A DNA stretch of 60,351 bases from Buttiauxella izardii (GTDB lineage Bacteria > Pseudomonadota > Gammaproteobacteria > Enterobacterales > Enterobacteriaceae), in assembly GCF_003601925.1 (NCBI RefSeq), contig NZ_QZWH01000029.1:1-60351 (forward strand). The letters run 5' to 3'. Shown piece by piece: positions 58,310-60,351 of the stretch. Within the stretch, counting starts at the first letter, position 1, and each line of letters opens with the position of its first letter. Below the pieces are notes generated by a model. That model was not told where the DNA came from. It searched no databases and saw nothing but the letters and a program-made list of their open reading frames with translations. The position numbers and the translations under genes were made by a program.

Positions 58310-59586
58310 TATGCTTCCTTTAAATCTTTTTCAGATTGGTTGCCAGCAACGGCAATCGTGGTGATTTCTTTGTCGGACTCGCGGAAGAACACCATGAACA
58401 GCACGGTAATCACCGCGATCATGATGGCACCAAAGCCCCACATTCCCGCCCAGTTGAAGGTCTGGCCGTTGACCGGCGACGGGTAGGCGAACATTTTTTC
58501 CATCAGTTGTGCGCCGATGCGATAACCGAGCAGGCTACCAAAGCCTTGGCAGCACAGCGTGATAAGCCCTTGTGCCGCGGTGCGCATGTGAGTTGGCGCT
58601 TTTTTATCGACGTAGATATAGGCGGTGACGTAGTAGAAATCGTAACTCACGCCGTGCAGTAAAATGCCGAGGAACAGCAGGCCATAAGTAAAGATGTGAT
58701 CCGCGCCGCCGTAGACGAAGAAACCGTAACGAATCGCGGCGGTGATAAGACCAAACAGTAATACCTTTTTGATGCCAAAGCGCTTAATGAAGAACGGCAG
58801 CGCCAGCATAAAGAAGATTTCGGAGAACTGACCGAGCGTCATCCATCCAGTGGCGTTATGCATTCCGACTTCGGTGAGGTAGCCGTTGGCGAAGATGTAG
58901 TAGAACGCCAGCGGCATGGCAAACAGGAATGAGCAGAAGAAAAAGACGAGGAAGTTTTTGTCTTTCAGCAACACGATGGCATCGAGGCCGAGCATCACTT
59001 TCAGGCTCATCTTGCCGGTACTTTTCGGCGGTGTATTCGGCAGTGTTAATGCGAATACGCCCAATAATGCAGAGCTGGCGGCGGTGATAATCAGCGGAAT
59101 ATTGGTCGGTGAGATATCGCTAAAGCCGAGCATCTGCGGCAGGAAACCACACACTAAACCTGACGCAATCCAGCCGATAGTGCCCATCACACGAATGCGC
59201 GGGAAGTCGCGTTCCACATCATCGACGTTGGAAAACGCGATGCTGTTAGTCAGCGCAATGGTCGGCATATAAGTCAGGGAATAGGCCAGCAGCAGCGGGA
59301 AGAAATACACAAACTCAGTTTGCTGAGCGGCGAGATACATTAACACCGCACCGACGAACATCAGCAGCGCCAGCACCTTCTGCGCGGCAAAGAAACGGTC
59401 AGTCAGCGAGCCGACCAGAATCGGCGAAAGGATTGCGGCGATGGCGGTACAGGCATAAGACCAGCCGATTTCAGTCGGGCTAAATCCACTTTTACTCAGG
59501 AACAGCCAAAGAGGGACGAACCAGGCGCCCCAGATAAACCATTCAATAAACATCATGAATGAAAGGCTAATTGTTGTACGTTTCAT
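58309..59586 (-). CDS. yegT: Nucleoside transporter YegT (NHS family)
   Basis: The 425-residue protein (from the ATG at 59586) has twelve membrane segments of the nucleoside/proton symporter family, starting LSFMMFIEWFIWGAWFVPLWLFLSKSGFSP. It shares long identical stretches with E. coli YegT. It should import a nucleoside. The AAGG before the 59586 start supports that choice over the ATG at 59601. It is the first gene of yegTUV, and its promoter and first 75 codons are duplicated just upstream. Confidence 0.93.
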   Translation of the reverse strand: MKRTTISLSFMMFIEWFIWGAWFVPLWLFLSKSGFSPTEIGWSYACTAIAAILSPILVGSLTDRFFAAQKVLALLMFVGAVLMYLAAQQTEFVYFFPLLLAYSLTYMPTIALTNSIAFSNVDDVERDFPRIRVMGTIGWIASGLVCGFLPQMLGFSDISPTNIPLIITAASSALLGVFALTLPNTPPKSTGKMSLKVMLGLDAIVLLKDKNFLVFFFCSFLFAMPLAFYYIFANGYLTEVGMHNATGWMTLGQFSEIFFMLALPFFIKRFGIKKVLLFGLITAAIRYGFFVYGGADHIFTYGLLFLGILLHGVSYDFYYVTAYIYVDKKAPTHMRTAAQGLITLCCQGFGSLLGYRIGAQLMEKMFAYPSPVNGQTFNWAGMWGFGAIMIAVITVLFMVFFRESDKEITTIAVAGNQSEKDLKEA

Positions 59587-60285
59587 ACGTTGAACCTTCA
59601 TGATTGTGTTGGGTACGCCATTACCATACCAATCAACAATACCTTTTAAATACCTTTGTGTTGGTTTTATGAGGGAGGTAGCAAAATTTGTGACATGACG
59701 TCTGGGGGGGCGGTGGTTTTCCGTTCACCTGAAAGATCTCAGATCCTACATATTTCTGCGAACGGTGAACGTGTAAGGGGGATTACGACATCCCACCCTG
59801 ACTTATGGGGAACACTGGGGCAATCAGCAGCGCCAGCACCTTCTGCGCGGCAAAGAAACGGTCAGTCAGCGAGCCGACCAGAATCGGCGAAAGGATTGCG
59901 GCGATGGCGGTACAGGCATAAGACCAGCCGATTTCAGTTGGGCTAAATCCACTTTTACTCAGGAACAGCCAAAGAGGGACGAACCAGGCGCCCCAGATAA
60001 ACCATTCAATAAACATCATGAATGAAAGGCTAATTGTTGTACGTTTCATACGTTGAACCTTCATGATTGTGTTGGGTACGCCATTACCATACCAATCAAC
60101 AATACCTTTTAAATACCTTTGTGTTGATTTTATGAGGGAGGTAGCAAAATTTGTGACATGACGTCTGGGGGTGCGGTGGTTTTCCGTTCACCTGAAAGAT
60201 CTCAGATCCTACATATTTCTGCGAACGGTGAACGTGTAAGGGGGATTACGACATCCCACCCTGACTTATGGGGAACACTGGGGCA
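59360..60285. repeat. 463-bp direct tandem duplication of the yegT 5' region
   Basis: Copy 1 is 59360-59822 and copy 2 is 59823-60285, with a constant offset of 463. The unit holds the first 75 codons of yegT plus its leader and promoter region. Comparing the copies by eye I find three substitutions: C/T at 59476 and 59939, G/A at 59664 and 60127, and G/T at 59709 and 60172. The breakpoint shows a 2-bp (AT) shared sequence. Because the copies differ, this is not a simple assembly stutter. Confidence 0.92.
59783..60049 (-). pseudogene. Truncated yegT copy from the tandem duplication
   Basis: The duplicated yegT start encodes 75 native residues (first about two membrane helices) then, at the junction, a foreign tail IAPVFPISQGGMS and a stop, 88 residues from the ATG at 60049. 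It keeps its own ribosome-binding site and promoter copy. The short product would be a misfolded or peptide-like membrane fragment, so it is probably non-functional. Transcription from its promoter would read through into the intact yegT. Confidence 0.85.
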
Positions 60286-60287
60286 AT

Positions 60288-60351
60288 TTATACCGGGAAC
60301 AAGGTCAAAACCGGCTCGGTGTAGTCTTTGGGTTTTGACTTTTTGTTTTGA
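60288..60351 (-). CDS. Possible 3' end of an unidentified gene at the window edge
   Basis: On the minus strand, a frame open from the right edge ends at a TAA (60288-60290) with C-terminal residues SKPKDYTEPVLTLFPV. The stop lies two bases outside the duplicated unit. Only 20 codons are visible, so this may be chance; no family is recognised. Confidence 0.25.
   Translation of the reverse strand, partial: QNKKSKPKDYTEPVLTLFPV

Noticed and set aside
59700-59822. Insertion-sequence end between the yegT copies
   Set aside because: The CGTTCACC/GGTGAACG inverted repeat (59722-59729 and 59764-59771) is present in both duplication copies, but no transposase or target-site duplication is seen.

Overview
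The window reads as a chromosomal segment of a gamma-proteobacterium of the family Enterobacteriaceae. Many proteins match Escherichia coli or Salmonella proteins closely in sequence and length as I remember them (MoeB, MetG, DeoR, BtsR, FimZ, YegW, YbjG, MdfA), and gene order is partly conserved. The genus cannot be fixed; the interspersed CCCTCACCC/GGGTGAGGG repeats and the Salmonella-type fim cluster would fit a genus such as Buttiauxella, Kluyvera or a relative (inference). No phage, plasmid, CRISPR, tRNA or rRNA genes were seen.

Layout. 1-5.2 kb: a sugar module of a GH31 alpha-glycosidase, an ExuT-like MFS transporter and a divergent LacI-type regulator. 5.2-23.7 kb: a block collinear with E. 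coli at about 18-19 min: moeBA, iaaA-gsiABCD (glutathione import and isoaspartyl peptidase), rimO, two extra lipoprotein genes, bssR, yliI, gstB, dacC, deoR, ybjG, mdfA. The c-di-GMP genes yliE/yliF, which lie between gsiD and rimO in E. coli, are absent. 23.8-30.8 kb: metG, mrp, a GNAT gene, the pyruvate-sensing two-component system btsSR, and yehS. 30.8-37.1 kb: a periplasmic molybdenum hydroxylase (molybdopterin subunit, 2x[2Fe-2S] subunit, triheme cytochrome c) with divergent xdhC/mocA-like cofactor genes. 37.2-39.1 kb: a CstA-family transporter whose promoter carries three phased copies of the BtsR box ACCACTCA. 39.2-42.2 kb: a secreted protein of unknown function and a large MscS-type channel. 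42.6-53.4 kb: a Salmonella-type type 1 fimbrial cluster (fimACDHF, fimZ, two further LuxR-type regulators) followed by a membrane EAL phosphodiesterase; the regulatory part is visibly AT-rich. 53.8-60.3 kb: TPP-riboswitch-controlled thiMD, then yegW and the divergent yegTUV operon, ending in a 463-bp tandem duplication that copies the yegT promoter and the start of yegT.

How the parts work together. moeA/moeB make molybdopterin cofactor, and the mocA/xdhC pair would convert it to the cytosine-dinucleotide form and load the molybdenum hydroxylase. BtsS/BtsR sense extracellular pyruvate in E. coli and probably drive the nearby CstA-type transporter through its triple ACCACTCA array. Fimbriae are probably controlled by FimZ-type regulators, not by an invertible switch, with c-di-GMP turnover by the adjoining EAL protein.

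The most notable signals are the BtsR operator array at 37206-37254, the yegT tandem duplication with three substitutions between copies, the modular palindromic repeat family (one to four internal hairpins between fixed outer arms) sitting at most gene-order junctions, two lipoprotein genes joined in one frame across a single stop codon, and paired palindromes in the molybdenum hydroxylase control region.
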